64,000 nucleotides of DNA from Phycisphaeraceae bacterium (GTDB lineage Bacteria; Planctomycetota; Phycisphaerae; Phycisphaerales; Phycisphaeraceae): contig JAJDCS010000041.1 in NCBI GenBank assembly GCA_029260715.1, positions 1-64,000 of the forward strand, in the 5' to 3' direction. The translations under genes and the position numbers were made by a program. Positions 42,201 through 51,645 of the stretch are shown piece after piece; the first letter of the stretch is position 1, and each line of letters opens with the position of its first letter. The notes under the pieces were generated by a model that was not told the DNA's origin, did no database searches, and worked only from the letters and a program-made list of their open reading frames with translations.

Positions 42201-45200
42201 TCACACATTGAAGTACTTCGCCTCCGGGTGGTGGACGATGATGGCGCTGGTGGATTGTTCGGGGTCGATCTGCCAGTTTTCGGTGAGGACGCAGCCGATA
42301 CGTGACGGGTCGAGCAAGCGGAAGAGCTTGTCTTGGTCGCTCATGTCCGGGCAGGCGGGGTAGCCGAAGCTGTACCGGCTGCCGCGGTAGTGCTGGGTGA
42401 ATAGCTCGCGGGTGCGTGGGCTGTCTTCGCCTCCGATGCCTAGCTCCTGACGCACGCGTTTGTGCCAGAGTTCGGCTAGGGCTTCTGCGCACTCGACGCC
42501 GAAGCCGTGGAGGTAAAGATATTCGCTGTAGTTGTTGGCTTCGAAGAGCGTTTGGGCTTGTTTGGAGGCTTCGTTACCGACGGTGACGCAGGTTAGGCCT
42601 AGCACGTCTTTCTGACCCGACTCGGCTGACTTGAAGAAGTCTGCGATGCACAGGCGGCGGCGGCCGGGCTGGCGGGGGAACGTGAACCGTTCGATCTCTT
42701 TGTCGTGGTCGGTGGCGTCGTAGACGATGAGGTTGTCGCCGTCGGCGGCGACGGGGTAGTAGCCATAGACGACTTTGGGCTGGAGTGTTTTATCTTTGCG
42801 GCACTGGTCTTTGAGGCGGTTGAAGATGGGGTCCACCTCGTCTTCGATCTGGGCTTGGTAGTCGGCGTCGCTTTTAGCGCCTTTCTTGAACTGCCACTGG
42901 CCGCGGTAGAGGGCGACTTTGTTGACGAAGGCGTATACCTCGTCCAGGGGCACAGCTTCGACCACGCGGCTACCCCAGAAGGGCGGCTGGGGCACAGCCA
43001 CGTCGGTGGCGACGTCAGAGCGTGTGGCCACGGCTACACCGCCCTGCCCCGCCGCCGCGATTTCCGCTTTCTTTTTTTCTTCCAACGCGGCGAGTTTTTT
43101 GTCGGTCTCGGCTCGCTTGAGCAACCGCTCTTCGATCTCTTTGTCGAGGTCGTCGAGCTTGTTCTGAGACAGGTAGTCCATGACGCGTAGGCCTTCGAAC
43201 GCGTCTTTGCCGTGGTAGACCTTGCCTTGGTAGACGGTGCGTAGGTGGCTGTCGCAGTAGTGGCGCGTCAGGGCCGCGCCGCCAAGCAGCATGGGCACAC
43301 CGATCTGCTGGGTATTCAGCTCGTTGAGGTTCTCCTCCATGACGTTGACGCTTTTGACGAGCAGCCCGGACAGGCCGATGGCGTCGGCTTTGTATTCACG
43401 CCACTTCTCGATGATGGTCGAGATGGGCTGCTTGATGCCGAGGTTGTAGACCTTGTACCCGTTGTTGGTCAGGATGATGTCCACGAGGTTTTTGCCGATG
43501 TCGTGGACGTCGCCCTTGACGGTGGCCAGGACGATGGAGCCTTTTGACTGCCCTTCCGCTTTCTCCATGTGCGGCTCGAGGTGGGCGACGGCCATCTTCA
43601 TGACTTCGGCGGACTGGAGCACAAAGGGTAGCTGCATCTGACCCGAGCCGAACAACTCCCCCACTATTTTCATGCCGGCGAGCAGGTGATCGTTGATAAT
43701 CTCCAGTGCTGAGTATTTCTTGAGGGCTTCTTCGAGTGTCTCAATCAGGTTCTGCTTCTCGCCGTCGATGATGTGCTTCTGGAGGCGCTCTTCTAGTGGC
43801 AATTCTTTGAGGTCTTGCTTGGCGGTCTGCGCCTCCGAGCCGTCGGGGAAGAGGTCCACAAAGATCTGCAGCGGGTCGGTGGTTTGCGAGCCGTCGGCAA
43901 GGGTGATGGGCGCGTCGGGCCAGCGGTTGTAGACCAGGTCGAGGGCGGCTTGCCACTGTGCGTCTTCGATTTTGTTACGCGGGAGTATTTTTGAGGTGTG
44001 GACGATGGCGCTGGTTAGGCCTGCGTTGATTAGTTCGTGTAGGAAGACGCTGTTGAGGACTTGGCGCGCTGCGGGTTTTAGGCCGAAGCTGACGTTGGAC
44101 AGGCCGGCGGTGATCTGGCATTTCGGGAAGCGCTCGACGATACGGCGGACGCCTTCGATGGTCTCCAGGGCGCTACGCCGGTCTTTCTCCATGCCGGTGG
44201 AGATGGGCAGCACGAGCGGGTCGAAGAAGATGTCTTCCTCGGCTAGGCCGTATTTGTCTACCGCGAGGTCGCGCATGCGCGCGGCGATTGATTCTTTGCG
44301 GTCGGCGGTGCGGGCCATGGCTTCTTCTTGGTCTTCGTCGATACAGCCCATCACGAGCGCGGCGCCGTATTGCTTGGCGATGGCGCACATGGCGGCGAAT
44401 TTTTCTTCGCCGTCTTCGAGGTTGGCGGAGTTGATGATGCACTTTCCGGCGGCGCACTGGAGGCCGGCCTCGATGGTCTTGGGCTGTGTGCTGTCGAGCA
44501 TGAGGGGCGCGTCGACTTGTCGTACGAACCGCCGGACGAGTTCGGCCATGTCGGCGGCGTTGTCGCGGCCGGCGTAGTCCACGTTTAGGTCGATCACGTG
44601 CGAGCCCTCTCGCGTTTGGGCGCGGGCGAGGCTGACCATGCCGTCCCAGTCTTCAGCTTCGAGCAGGCGTTTGAAGGCGCGCGATCCCGAGGCGTTGGTG
44701 CGCTCGCCGACATTTAAAATTGATGTGTCTTGCCGGTACTCGACCGGGCTGTAGAGCGAGGCGCATGACGGCTTGGGCGGTTGCTTGGCGACTTTGGCAG
44801 GCGGGCGGTGCCCCACCGCTTTCACGACTTCGCCGATGTGCTCGGGCGTTGTGCCGCAGCACCCGCCGACGATGTTTACGCCGTATTCATCGACGAATTT
44901 TGCGACGGCTTGGGCGAATGGGCCTGGTTTAAGCGGGTATTCCGTGCGACCCTCGACCAACAGCGGCAGCCCGGCGTTGGGCAACACGCTCACGGCGCGT
45001 TCCCAGTGTTTGCCGAGCCATTGGACGTGCTCGGCCATCTCCGTCGGGCCGGTCGCGCAGTTCAAGCCTAGCGACATGATCGGGAACCGCGCCAGCGCCG
45101 TGGCGGCGGCGGCGATCTCCGAGCCCATGAGCATGGTGCCGGTTGTCTCGATGGTGACCTGGACCATGATCGGCACGTCGTTGACGGTTTTGTTTTTTTC

Positions 45201-45734
45201 GTCGAGCGCAGCCAGGCAGGCGTTGATCGTGCACTTGACTTGGAGCAGGTCTTGAGCGGTTTCGATGAGTAGCACGTCGGAGCCGCCGTCGATTAGGCCT
45301 CGCGCTTGCTCGCGGTAGCTGTCGAACATCGTGTCCCAGTCGGTGTTGCCCAGTGTGATGAGCTTTGTGCCGGGTCCGATGGAGCCGACGACGAATCGCG
45401 GCTTGTCGGCGGTGGAGTGGTTGTCGCAGGCGGCGCGCGCGACCTCGGCGGCGGTCTTGTTGAGTTGGTAGGTTTGGTCGGTTAGATCAAACTCTGCGAG
45501 CACGAGTTTGTTCGACCCGAAGGAGTCGGTCTCTACGCCGTCGGCGCCGACGGCCAGGAATGTTTCGTGGATAGCCTGGATCGCCTCGGGCCGCGTCTGG
45601 ATGAGGATCTCGGTGCAGTTTTCCTTGCCTAGGTAGTCTTTTTCAAGATCGAGGTCCAGGTTGTGTATGCTCGTGCCCATAGCGCCGTCGAAGAAGAGGA
45701 CGCGTTTGGCTAGTTGTTTGAGGAATCGGCTCAT
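42201..45734 (-). CDS. metH: Cobalamin-dependent methionine synthase
   Basis: MetH methylates homocysteine with methyl-B12 supplied from methyl-tetrahydrofolate. From ATG 45734 it is 1177 aa with all four modules. The homocysteine domain carries its zinc Cys residues in GLNCATGPTEM and GGCCGTTPEHI. The folate domain begins at INVGERTNASGSR. The cobalamin domain has the lower-ligand motif DVHDIGKN. The AdoMet reactivation domain ends with RGSRYSFGYPACPD. The ORF extends 21 codons further up, but the Hcy domain begins at MSRFLKQLAKRVLFFDGAMGT, so I use 45734. Confidence 0.96.
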   Translation of the reverse strand: MSRFLKQLAKRVLFFDGAMGTSIHNLDLDLEKDYLGKENCTEILIQTRPEAIQAIHETFLAVGADGVETDSFGSNKLVLAEFDLTDQTYQLNKTAAEVARAACDNHSTADKPRFVVGSIGPGTKLITLGNTDWDTMFDSYREQARGLIDGGSDVLLIETAQDLLQVKCTINACLAALDEKNKTVNDVPIMVQVTIETTGTMLMGSEIAAAATALARFPIMSLGLNCATGPTEMAEHVQWLGKHWERAVSVLPNAGLPLLVEGRTEYPLKPGPFAQAVAKFVDEYGVNIVGGCCGTTPEHIGEVVKAVGHRPPAKVAKQPPKPSCASLYSPVEYRQDTSILNVGERTNASGSRAFKRLLEAEDWDGMVSLARAQTREGSHVIDLNVDYAGRDNAADMAELVRRFVRQVDAPLMLDSTQPKTIEAGLQCAAGKCIINSANLEDGEEKFAAMCAIAKQYGAALVMGCIDEDQEEAMARTADRKESIAARMRDLAVDKYGLAEEDIFFDPLVLPISTGMEKDRRSALETIEGVRRIVERFPKCQITAGLSNVSFGLKPAARQVLNSVFLHELINAGLTSAIVHTSKILPRNKIEDAQWQAALDLVYNRWPDAPITLADGSQTTDPLQIFVDLFPDGSEAQTAKQDLKELPLEERLQKHIIDGEKQNLIETLEEALKKYSALEIINDHLLAGMKIVGELFGSGQMQLPFVLQSAEVMKMAVAHLEPHMEKAEGQSKGSIVLATVKGDVHDIGKNLVDIILTNNGYKVYNLGIKQPISTIIEKWREYKADAIGLSGLLVKSVNVMEENLNELNTQQIGVPMLLGGAALTRHYCDSHLRTVYQGKVYHGKDAFEGLRVMDYLSQNKLDDLDKEIEERLLKRAETDKKLAALEEKKKAEIAAAGQGGVAVATRSDVATDVAVPQPPFWGSRVVEAVPLDEVYAFVNKVALYRGQWQFKKGAKSDADYQAQIEDEVDPIFNRLKDQCRKDKTLQPKVVYGYYPVAADGDNLIVYDATDHDKEIERFTFPRQPGRRRLCIADFFKSAESGQKDVLGLTCVTVGNEASKQAQTLFEANNYSEYLYLHGFGVECAEALAELWHKRVRQELGIGGEDSPRTRELFTQHYRGSRYSFGYPACPDMSDQDKLFRLLDPSRIGCVLTENWQIDPEQSTSAIIVHHPEAKYFNV

Positions 45735-45839
45735 GGTTGTTTGCCACCGTGTGAGGCTGGGGTGTCGTATACCCCGGCTATCTATACGAGTCATCATACC
45801 GACCCGGCGTTCATTCCATCCGTTAATCCGGATGAAATG

Positions 45840-45868
45840 ATAATATCGCCGCCGCTCGCCCTTGGCAA
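45840..45868 (-). promoter_or_regulatory. metH promoter (-35/-10)
   Basis: The minus strand has TTGCCA (45863-45868), a 17-base spacer and TATTAT (45840-45845). Transcription would begin near 45833, giving a leader of about 100 bases. That leader contains a small hairpin CATCCG..CGGATG. No cobalamin or SAM riboswitch is recognised in it. Confidence 0.6.
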
Positions 45869-45910
45869 TTCCCGCTCGCCAACCCCGGCAACCCCGGAAG
45901 TCCCCAAGGT

Positions 45911-45938
45911 TTGCGTTGGCCTATGTTGATACTACTAT
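45911..45938 (+). promoter_or_regulatory. uppP promoter (-35/-10)
   Basis: TTGCGT (45911-45916) and TACTAT (45933-45938) are sixteen bases apart. The start would fall near 45945, with a 35-base leader to the uppP ATG, which has GAGGAG six bases upstream. Confidence 0.5.
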
Positions 45939-45978
45939 CGGTCCCAAGTACAGCCGTTTCTTAAAATGAGGAGCACGC

Positions 45979-46821
45979 ATGGACTGGTGGCAGGCCGCGA
46001 TTTTGGGGATTGTCGAGGGTGTTACGGAGTACCTGCCGGTCAGTTCGACGGGGCACCTGATCCTGGCGCAGCGTGCGATGGGGATGGCCAACAGCACCGA
46101 GGCCAACGCGTACGCCATCTGCATCCAAGCCGGTGCGATCGCCGCGGTGCTTGGGCTGTACGCCGGGCGGGTGAGACAGATGACCCGGGGCGTGTTGGGC
46201 AAAGACGCGCAGGGGCTGCGAATGGCGATCAATATTATCGTGGCCTTCATACCCGCGGCGGTGATCGGTTTGCTGTTCGACGATTTAATTGATGAGTATT
46301 TATTCGGGCTGTGGCCTGTTGTGGGCGCGTGGTTCGTGGGCGGTGCGGCGATCCTGGTTGTTGCCCGGTCTCGCAAGCAACACGGCCAAACACCACGCAC
46401 CGGCAGCGAGTTGGACAGCATAACGTGGAAGATGGCGCTGGTTATCGGTCTGGCGCAGTGCTTGGCGATGTGGCCGGGCACCAGCCGGAGCTTGGTGACG
46501 ATCGTGGGCGGTGTGTTGGTGGGTTTGTCGCTGCCGGCGGCTGTGGAGTTCAGCTTCTTGCTTGGTCTGGTCACACTCACGGCCGCCACCGGTTACAAGG
46601 CGCTTGGCGATGGCGAAATCATGCTTGATAGCTACGGCTGGATGCCGCTGGTTGTTGGGTTCGTAACGGCCCTTTTTTCGGCTGTGGTGGCGGTTAAATG
46701 GATGGTGGCCTACCTCAACCGCCACGGCCTGTCCATCTTCGGCTACTACCGCGTCGCCATCGCGGCGGTGGTCGCCTTTCTGATCTGGAGCGGCACGCTA
46801 AACGTCGCGGGGACGATGTAG
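45979..46821 (+). CDS. uppP: Undecaprenyl-diphosphatase (BacA/UppP)
   Basis: UppP recycles undecaprenyl pyrophosphate, the lipid carrier of cell-wall precursors, and gives bacitracin resistance. The 280 aa membrane protein has the two active-site motifs: EGVTEYLPVSSTGHLIL near residue 11 and PGTSRSLVTI near residue 170. It has eight or so hydrophobic segments. A cell-wall lipid recycler is a mild surprise only if one assumes planctomycetes lack peptidoglycan; recent work shows they have it. Confidence 0.95.
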   Translation: MDWWQAAILGIVEGVTEYLPVSSTGHLILAQRAMGMANSTEANAYAICIQAGAIAAVLGLYAGRVRQMTRGVLGKDAQGLRMAINIIVAFIPAAVIGLLFDDLIDEYLFGLWPVVGAWFVGGAAILVVARSRKQHGQTPRTGSELDSITWKMALVIGLAQCLAMWPGTSRSLVTIVGGVLVGLSLPAAVEFSFLLGLVTLTAATGYKALGDGEIMLDSYGWMPLVVGFVTALFSAVVAVKWMVAYLNRHGLSIFGYYRVAIAAVVAFLIWSGTLNVAGTM

Positions 46822-47004
46822 CGTCGGCTGCTTGGTCCGGTTTTGTAGTTTTGTCGATCAGTTTTGTTGGCCAGGGCCTGCCCGGACATGGGTGTCTGTG
46901 GTATTTCGTTGTCCGGGCGGGCCCGGACCTACTCGCTTCCCCGCCAATTCAAACTGGATACGGATTAGCCGCTTAGCCGATCCTAGCAGTTGCAAGAGCA
47001 ACCT

Positions 47005-48819
47005 ATGCCGTACCAGCCGATTGAGAATTACGGGATTATCGGGGACCTGTACACCGTGGCCCTGGTGGGGATCGATGGGTCGATCGACTTCATGTGCTTC
47101 CCGCACTTTGATTCGCCCACAATATTCGCCGCGATGCTCGACGATGAAAAAGGCGGGCGGTTCCAGATCGCCCCCGTCCTGCAAAACGCGCAGCACAAAC
47201 AGCTCTACTTACCGGACTCAAATATCCTGCTCACGCGATTTCTGTCCAATGAGGGATTGGCGGAGGTATCGGACTTCATGCCGATCCAGGCCGACAAGCA
47301 GACGCACACCCTCATCCGCCGCGTCAAGACCGTGCGGGGCCAGGTGTGCTTCCGCATGGTCTGTCAGCCTCGGTTCGATTACGCGCGGGCCGACCACCAA
47401 GTTGAGCAGCGTGACGGGCAAGTGATTTTCACATCGCGTGGGGATGACGGGACGGTGCTGCGGCTGCTGACGCCGACGCTGGTTGAAATCAAAGACGGCG
47501 CTGCGGTTGCGGAATTCACACTCAACGAGGGGCAGACCGCGGCATTTGTTTTAGAAAATATCGACCGCAGAGGGGGCGCTTCGCCGTCCACAGCGCCCGG
47601 CTACGTTGCCCAATCGTTTAAAGACACGCTCAACTATTGGCACAGCTGGGTGGCCCGCTCGACTTACCACGGCCGGTGGCGCGAGGTGGTCAACCGCTCG
47701 GCGCTGACGCTGAAGCTGCTGACGTCGCAGGCACACGGGTCGATCGTGGCGTCGCCGACGTTCGGCCTGCCCGAGTCGCTGGGCGGCGAGCGGAACTGGG
47801 ACTACCGCTACACCTGGGTGCGGGACGCCTCGTTCACGCTGTACGGGCTGATCCGTCTGGGCTACACGGAGGAGGCGGGCGCTTTTATGAAGTGGGTCGA
47901 GGCCCGCTGCGAACACCTAAGCCAGGACGGGTCGCTTCAGATCATGTACGGCTTGGACGGGCGGACGGACCTGACCGAGCACACGCTTGACCACCTGCAC
48001 GGGTACCGCGGGTCGCACCCCGTGCGCATCGGCAACGGGGCGTACGACCAGATGCAGCTAGACATCTACGGTGAGTTGATGGACTCGGTTTATCTGTACG
48101 ACAAATACGGCGAGGCCATCTCGCACGACATGTGGATGAACCTGGTGCGGCTGGTGGATTGGGTGTGTGAGAACTGGCGGCGCAAAGACGAGGGGATCTG
48201 GGAGGTACGCGGCGGGCAGCAGGAGTTCTTGTTCTCGCGGTTGATGTGCTGGGTCGCGATCGACCGAGCGCTACGCCTGGCGCACAACCGGTCGAAGCCG
48301 GCCCCCCTGGACCGCTGGCACAAGACGCGCGAGACGATCTACCGCGACATCCACGAGCATTTTTGGAACCCGGAGATGCAGGCGTTTGTCCAGTACAAAG
48401 GCGCGACCACGGTGGACGCGTCGAGCCTGCTGATGCCGCTAGTCCGGTTCATCGGGCCCACGGACCGTCGGTGGATGTCGACCATGCGCGTGATCGAGCG
48501 CGACCTGGTCGACGACTCGCTGGTGTACCGCTACAGGAATGAACACGCGGCTTCGGACGGCCTGACCGGGACCGAGGGCACGTTCAACATGTGCTCGTTT
48601 TGGTACGTCGAGTGCCTCAGCCGGGCGGGCGACCTGCACAAGGCGCGGTTCTTTTTTGAGAAAATGCTCGGCTACGCCAACCACCTCGGGCTGTACGCGG
48701 AGGAGCTGGGGGCGAGCGGCGAGCACCTGGGCAACTTCCCCCAAGCCTTCACGCACTTGGCGCTGATCAGCGCGGCGTTCGACATCGACCGCCGGCTGTC
48801 GAAGCAGCATATCGAGTAG
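47005..48819 (+). CDS. GH15 glucoamylase-like glycoside hydrolase
   Basis: The 604 aa product belongs to the GH15 family (glucoamylase / trehalase type), hydrolysing alpha-glucosides. It begins MPYQPIENYGIIGDLYTVALVGIDGSIDFMCFPHFDSP, the typical N-domain. The catalytic alpha/alpha-barrel has NWDYRYTWVRDASFTLYGL and NGAYDQMQLDIYGELMDSVYLY. The general-acid Glu lies in this half. A TTG five codons upstream is a possible but weaker start. It has no signal peptide, so it acts inside the cell. GH15 enzymes here commonly act on trehalose or storage glucans; substrate not decided. Confidence 0.92.
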   Translation: MPYQPIENYGIIGDLYTVALVGIDGSIDFMCFPHFDSPTIFAAMLDDEKGGRFQIAPVLQNAQHKQLYLPDSNILLTRFLSNEGLAEVSDFMPIQADKQTHTLIRRVKTVRGQVCFRMVCQPRFDYARADHQVEQRDGQVIFTSRGDDGTVLRLLTPTLVEIKDGAAVAEFTLNEGQTAAFVLENIDRRGGASPSTAPGYVAQSFKDTLNYWHSWVARSTYHGRWREVVNRSALTLKLLTSQAHGSIVASPTFGLPESLGGERNWDYRYTWVRDASFTLYGLIRLGYTEEAGAFMKWVEARCEHLSQDGSLQIMYGLDGRTDLTEHTLDHLHGYRGSHPVRIGNGAYDQMQLDIYGELMDSVYLYDKYGEAISHDMWMNLVRLVDWVCENWRRKDEGIWEVRGGQQEFLFSRLMCWVAIDRALRLAHNRSKPAPLDRWHKTRETIYRDIHEHFWNPEMQAFVQYKGATTVDASSLLMPLVRFIGPTDRRWMSTMRVIERDLVDDSLVYRYRNEHAASDGLTGTEGTFNMCSFWYVECLSRAGDLHKARFFFEKMLGYANHLGLYAEELGASGEHLGNFPQAFTHLALISAAFDIDRRLSKQHIE

Positions 48820-48831
48820 GACCGATGCTTC

Positions 48832-48864
48832 CTGGGGCATGCTTCGCTTAGCCCCAGCCACCCA
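48832..48864 (-). repeat. REP-like half-element downstream of the GH15 gene
   Basis: CTGGGGC (48832-48838) and GCCCCAG (48851-48857) form a seven-base stem, and the minus strand reads GGGTGGCTGGGGCTAAGC. The same sequence family is at 40783-40861. It could stabilise the end of the GH15 transcript. Confidence 0.6.
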
Positions 48865-48967
48865 ATAGTTGTGTTAGAGCCGTTAAGTTGCATTGGCCTT
48901 GTCGGTGGGTCGTGTACCATCCCGCCAAACGGTACGATGGCTGCTTAATACTACCGCCCGTGTTGGT

Positions 48968-48976
48968 TGCTATAAT
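48968..48976 (+). promoter_or_regulatory. Extended -10 promoter of the DUF4914 gene
   Basis: TGCTATAAT is a perfect extended -10 (TGn-TATAAT). Transcription would begin near 48983. GTG 48984 would then be leaderless, and GTG 49011 would have a 27-base leader. Confidence 0.65.
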
Positions 48977-49010
48977 AACTTCCGTGACTAAAACACTTTG
49001 GAATAAACCC

Positions 49011-50897
49011 GTGACCACGACCTTTAATTGGCGTAAACTGCGCCTACCTGCAGAACTAAACACTTTGCTGGACGGAGCTAAGAGCGTCCACTGGCCTCGG
49101 TCCACAGCCGAGTTGCTCGACAACGTTTGTGGCCAAACCGCCAAGCATTACTTCGAAGTGGCCTATTCGCTACCCGACGGCAAGGAGGTGGTCGAGGCCG
49201 CTGTCGCGCGTGTTCGCAACGGCGTGGTGGTGAACTACCCCGAGCCGTACATGCGTCGGCGCGAGCCCGACTGCATGTTCATCGCCGACGACCTGCCTAC
49301 TGACAAGCCTAAATTTGAAGACCGGTTCGGCTACAAGTTTGAAAAGCTTCGCGGTGAAACGTTCGAGTGGCTCAAGGACCAGGACCTGACCGCGTTCGCC
49401 TTTGTGGCCGGCCAGGCGCCGCTGGGCGTGGACGCGGTGGTGGTCGCCCCGGCCAACGCCGGGTTCTTCACGCTGGGGCTGGCCTTGTTGCAGGGCATGA
49501 CCCTGCCCCACCAACTGCCCGCTGCCTTCTCACCTAAAGCGATTATTTACGTGGCGCCGCCCTTCCGGCACACGCACTTCGCCGGCAAGCAGGTCGTCGT
49601 ACACGACCGCGGCGACAACGGCATACACGATATGTTCGCCTACAACCTCTACCCCGGCCCAAGCGCCAAGAAGGGCGTGTACGGCGCGCTGATCCATCAG
49701 GGCGAGGCCGAGGGATGGATCGTGACGCACTGCTCGGTGGTGCAGGTGATTACGCCTTACGACAACGTCATCTCCATTATGCACGAGGGCGCCAGCGGCG
49801 GGGGCAAGAGCGAGATGCTCGAGCAGATCCACCGCGAGCCGGACGGGCGGTTGCTGCTTGGCAGCAACACCGTCACGGGCGAGCGAATTTACATTGAAAT
49901 CCCCCGCGCCTGCGAGCTGCGTCCGGTGACGGACGACATGGCCATGTGCCACTCCTCGCTGCAGAAAGCCGACGGGCGTGTCCACGTGGCGGACGCTGAA
50001 AACGGGTGGTTCCTCCGCGTGAACCACATCCACGAATACGGCACGGACCCGTTCTTGGAAAAACTGACCGCTCAGCCCACGGCGCCTTTGATGTTCATGA
50101 ATATCGACGCAGTGCCCGACAGCCGCGCGTTGATCTGGGAGCACATCGAAGACGCACCGGGCAAGCCCTGCCCCAACCCGCGTGTGATCATGCCGCGCCA
50201 ACTCGTGCCGGGTGTGGTCAGCAGCCCCGTGGGTGTGGACATCCGCAGCTTCGGCGTGCGTACCCCGCCCTGCACCAAAGAAAAGCCCAGCTACGGCATC
50301 ATCGGCCTGTGCCACCTGCTGCCCCCGGCGCTTGGCTGGCTGTGGCGGCTGGTGGCGCCACGCGGGTACGCCAACCCCAGCATCGTGGACACCGAAGGCG
50401 GCATGAGTAGCGAAGGCGTGGGCTCGTATTGGCCGTTCGCCACGGGGCGACGGATCCCCCAGGCGAACCTGCTGCTGGATCAGGTCCAGCGATCCCCAAG
50501 CGTGCGATACGTGCTGTGCCCCAACCAGTACATCGGCGCGTGGAAGACGGGCTTCATGCCCCAGTGGATCGCTCGCGAGTACCTGGCCCGTCGCGGGCAC
50601 GCCCGGTTCCAGCCCGACCAGCTCCAGCCCTCGCGATGCACCCTGCTGGGCTACTCACCGACACAGCTACAGGTCGAGGGGCGCATGATCCACAGCGGGT
50701 TCCTCCAGGTGAACACGCAACCCGAGGTCGGCAACGAGGCTTACGACATCGGCGCCGAAATGCTCTGGAAATTCTTCCACGAGAACCTCGAGCAGTACCT
50801 CAGCTCCGACCTTTCGCTATTGGGCAGACAGATCATCGAGTGCTGCTTGAACAGGGGCATCCTGACGGACTTTGAGCGGCTGCTGCCGGGTAAATAA
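49011..50897 (+). CDS. DUF4914 protein, PEP-carboxykinase-like
   Basis: The 628 aa product is recognised as DUF4914. It has a glycine-rich phosphate loop GASGGGKS at residues 260-267, similar in place and shape to PEP carboxykinase. Further features are the IHDMFAYNLYPGPSAKKGVYGALIH block before it and a run of Cys/His-rich motifs such as NPRVIMPRQLVPGVVSSPVGVDIRSFGVRTPPCTKE. No substrate is known. GTG 49011 was chosen because the extended -10 at 48971-48976 leaves upstream in-frame codons untranscribed; the longer frame from 48888 runs through the promoter. Confidence 0.75.
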   Translation: MTTTFNWRKLRLPAELNTLLDGAKSVHWPRSTAELLDNVCGQTAKHYFEVAYSLPDGKEVVEAAVARVRNGVVVNYPEPYMRRREPDCMFIADDLPTDKPKFEDRFGYKFEKLRGETFEWLKDQDLTAFAFVAGQAPLGVDAVVVAPANAGFFTLGLALLQGMTLPHQLPAAFSPKAIIYVAPPFRHTHFAGKQVVVHDRGDNGIHDMFAYNLYPGPSAKKGVYGALIHQGEAEGWIVTHCSVVQVITPYDNVISIMHEGASGGGKSEMLEQIHREPDGRLLLGSNTVTGERIYIEIPRACELRPVTDDMAMCHSSLQKADGRVHVADAENGWFLRVNHIHEYGTDPFLEKLTAQPTAPLMFMNIDAVPDSRALIWEHIEDAPGKPCPNPRVIMPRQLVPGVVSSPVGVDIRSFGVRTPPCTKEKPSYGIIGLCHLLPPALGWLWRLVAPRGYANPSIVDTEGGMSSEGVGSYWPFATGRRIPQANLLLDQVQRSPSVRYVLCPNQYIGAWKTGFMPQWIAREYLARRGHARFQPDQLQPSRCTLLGYSPTQLQVEGRMIHSGFLQVNTQPEVGNEAYDIGAEMLWKFFHENLEQYLSSDLSLLGRQIIECCLNRGILTDFERLLPGK

Positions 50898-50940
50898 GCG
50901 AGTAGCGGGTAGGCCCGACTACAATAAGGCGAAGAAGGAT

Positions 50941-51033
50941 AAGTAGGGTGGGTTGAGGCACGAAACCCACCTTCGCGTGTTCGGTGTTAGTCCGTTATGC
51001 GGTGGGATTCGCTTGGCTCATCCCACCCTACTT
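50941..51033. repeat. Double-hairpin repeat bounded by AAGTAGGGTGGG
   Basis: AAGTAGGGTGGG (50941-50952) and its complement CCCACCCTACTT (51022-51033) bound a stretch with two inner hairpins (GGTGGGTT..AACCCACC and GGTGGGAT..ATCCCACC). The layout resembles REP/BIME elements known in many bacteria. It begins 43 bases after the DUF4914 stop. Confidence 0.6.
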
Positions 51034-51571
51034 GCTGGTGGACCCGGGCCGTTTCTCGTTGTCCCCACACGGCTTAACTCGGACAAAGCCGCGTCCATCA
51101 TTGTGCCGTCAGCCCCGCGGCCCTCGGCCAGCTTTATTACATCGATAAATCGCTGTCTAGTCGAAGCATCAGCGCAGGTGAACATTAAATAGCGCCGCGT
51201 TAAACGCCGTGCCCTTGGCCCCCCGATGGGCGTCATCAACCAAGCCGTTAAAAGTTTTGGCCACTGACTGGAACACCCTCAGCGTGATAGGCATCTTCTT
51301 TTCCACAAATCAACTTTAACTCCGGTTACATCACCATACAACCTAATAAACTAGTCGGGTAGCACTTACTCGCCCATTGATACACCAATCGCCCGGAATC
51401 GCTCCGCCCGTGCTTGCTCACAGCCGAGTAGCGAAATACCCGGCAGGATGCCAGGCCTACCCGACTCAATTTCCGAAACGGCCGCTGGTCACGATCTGCT
51501 TGAAGATCTTGCACTTACGTAACGCGACAAAACGGCCCAAGAAAAATCTCGAAAAAATCCGAACATATACC

Positions 51572-51583
51572 GAACAAATGTTC
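51572..51583. promoter_or_regulatory. LexA-type SOS box
   Basis: GAACAAATGTTC is a perfect GAAC-N4-GTTC palindrome, the core of the Gram-positive-type LexA box, extended to CGAACAAATGTTCC. It lies nine bases before an extended -10, where a bound repressor would block RNA polymerase. A further half-site GAAC is at 51561-51564. Confidence 0.6.
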
Positions 51584-51589
51584 CGGATT

Positions 51590-51598
51590 TGGTATAAT
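51590..51598 (+). promoter_or_regulatory. Extended -10 promoter under the LexA-type box
   Basis: TGGTATAAT is a perfect extended -10 (TGn-TATAAT). There is no good -35 seventeen bases upstream (CCGAAC). The first downstream reading frame is the 122 aa ORF at 51646. Confidence 0.65.
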
Positions 51599-51645
51599 AA
51601 ACCTATCGTGATCAGCGTGGACTGCCTTGAAAATAGCTGCATAGA

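Larger units (their letters stand above)
50898..51645. other. Intergenic region with double-hairpin repeat and a LexA-box promoter
   Basis: This 750-base gap has no supported gene. A 93-base double-hairpin repeat is at 50941-51033. From about 51500 the DNA turns AT-rich, with a LexA-type box and an extended -10 at 51572-51598. The 90-codon frame at 51377-51649 runs straight through this promoter and has no ribosome-binding site, so I treat it as chance. Confidence 0.5.

Noticed and set aside
45735-45839. Cobalamin or SAM riboswitch in the metH leader
   Set aside because: No B12-box (GCCACTG-type) or SAM-type motif; only a small hairpin is seen.
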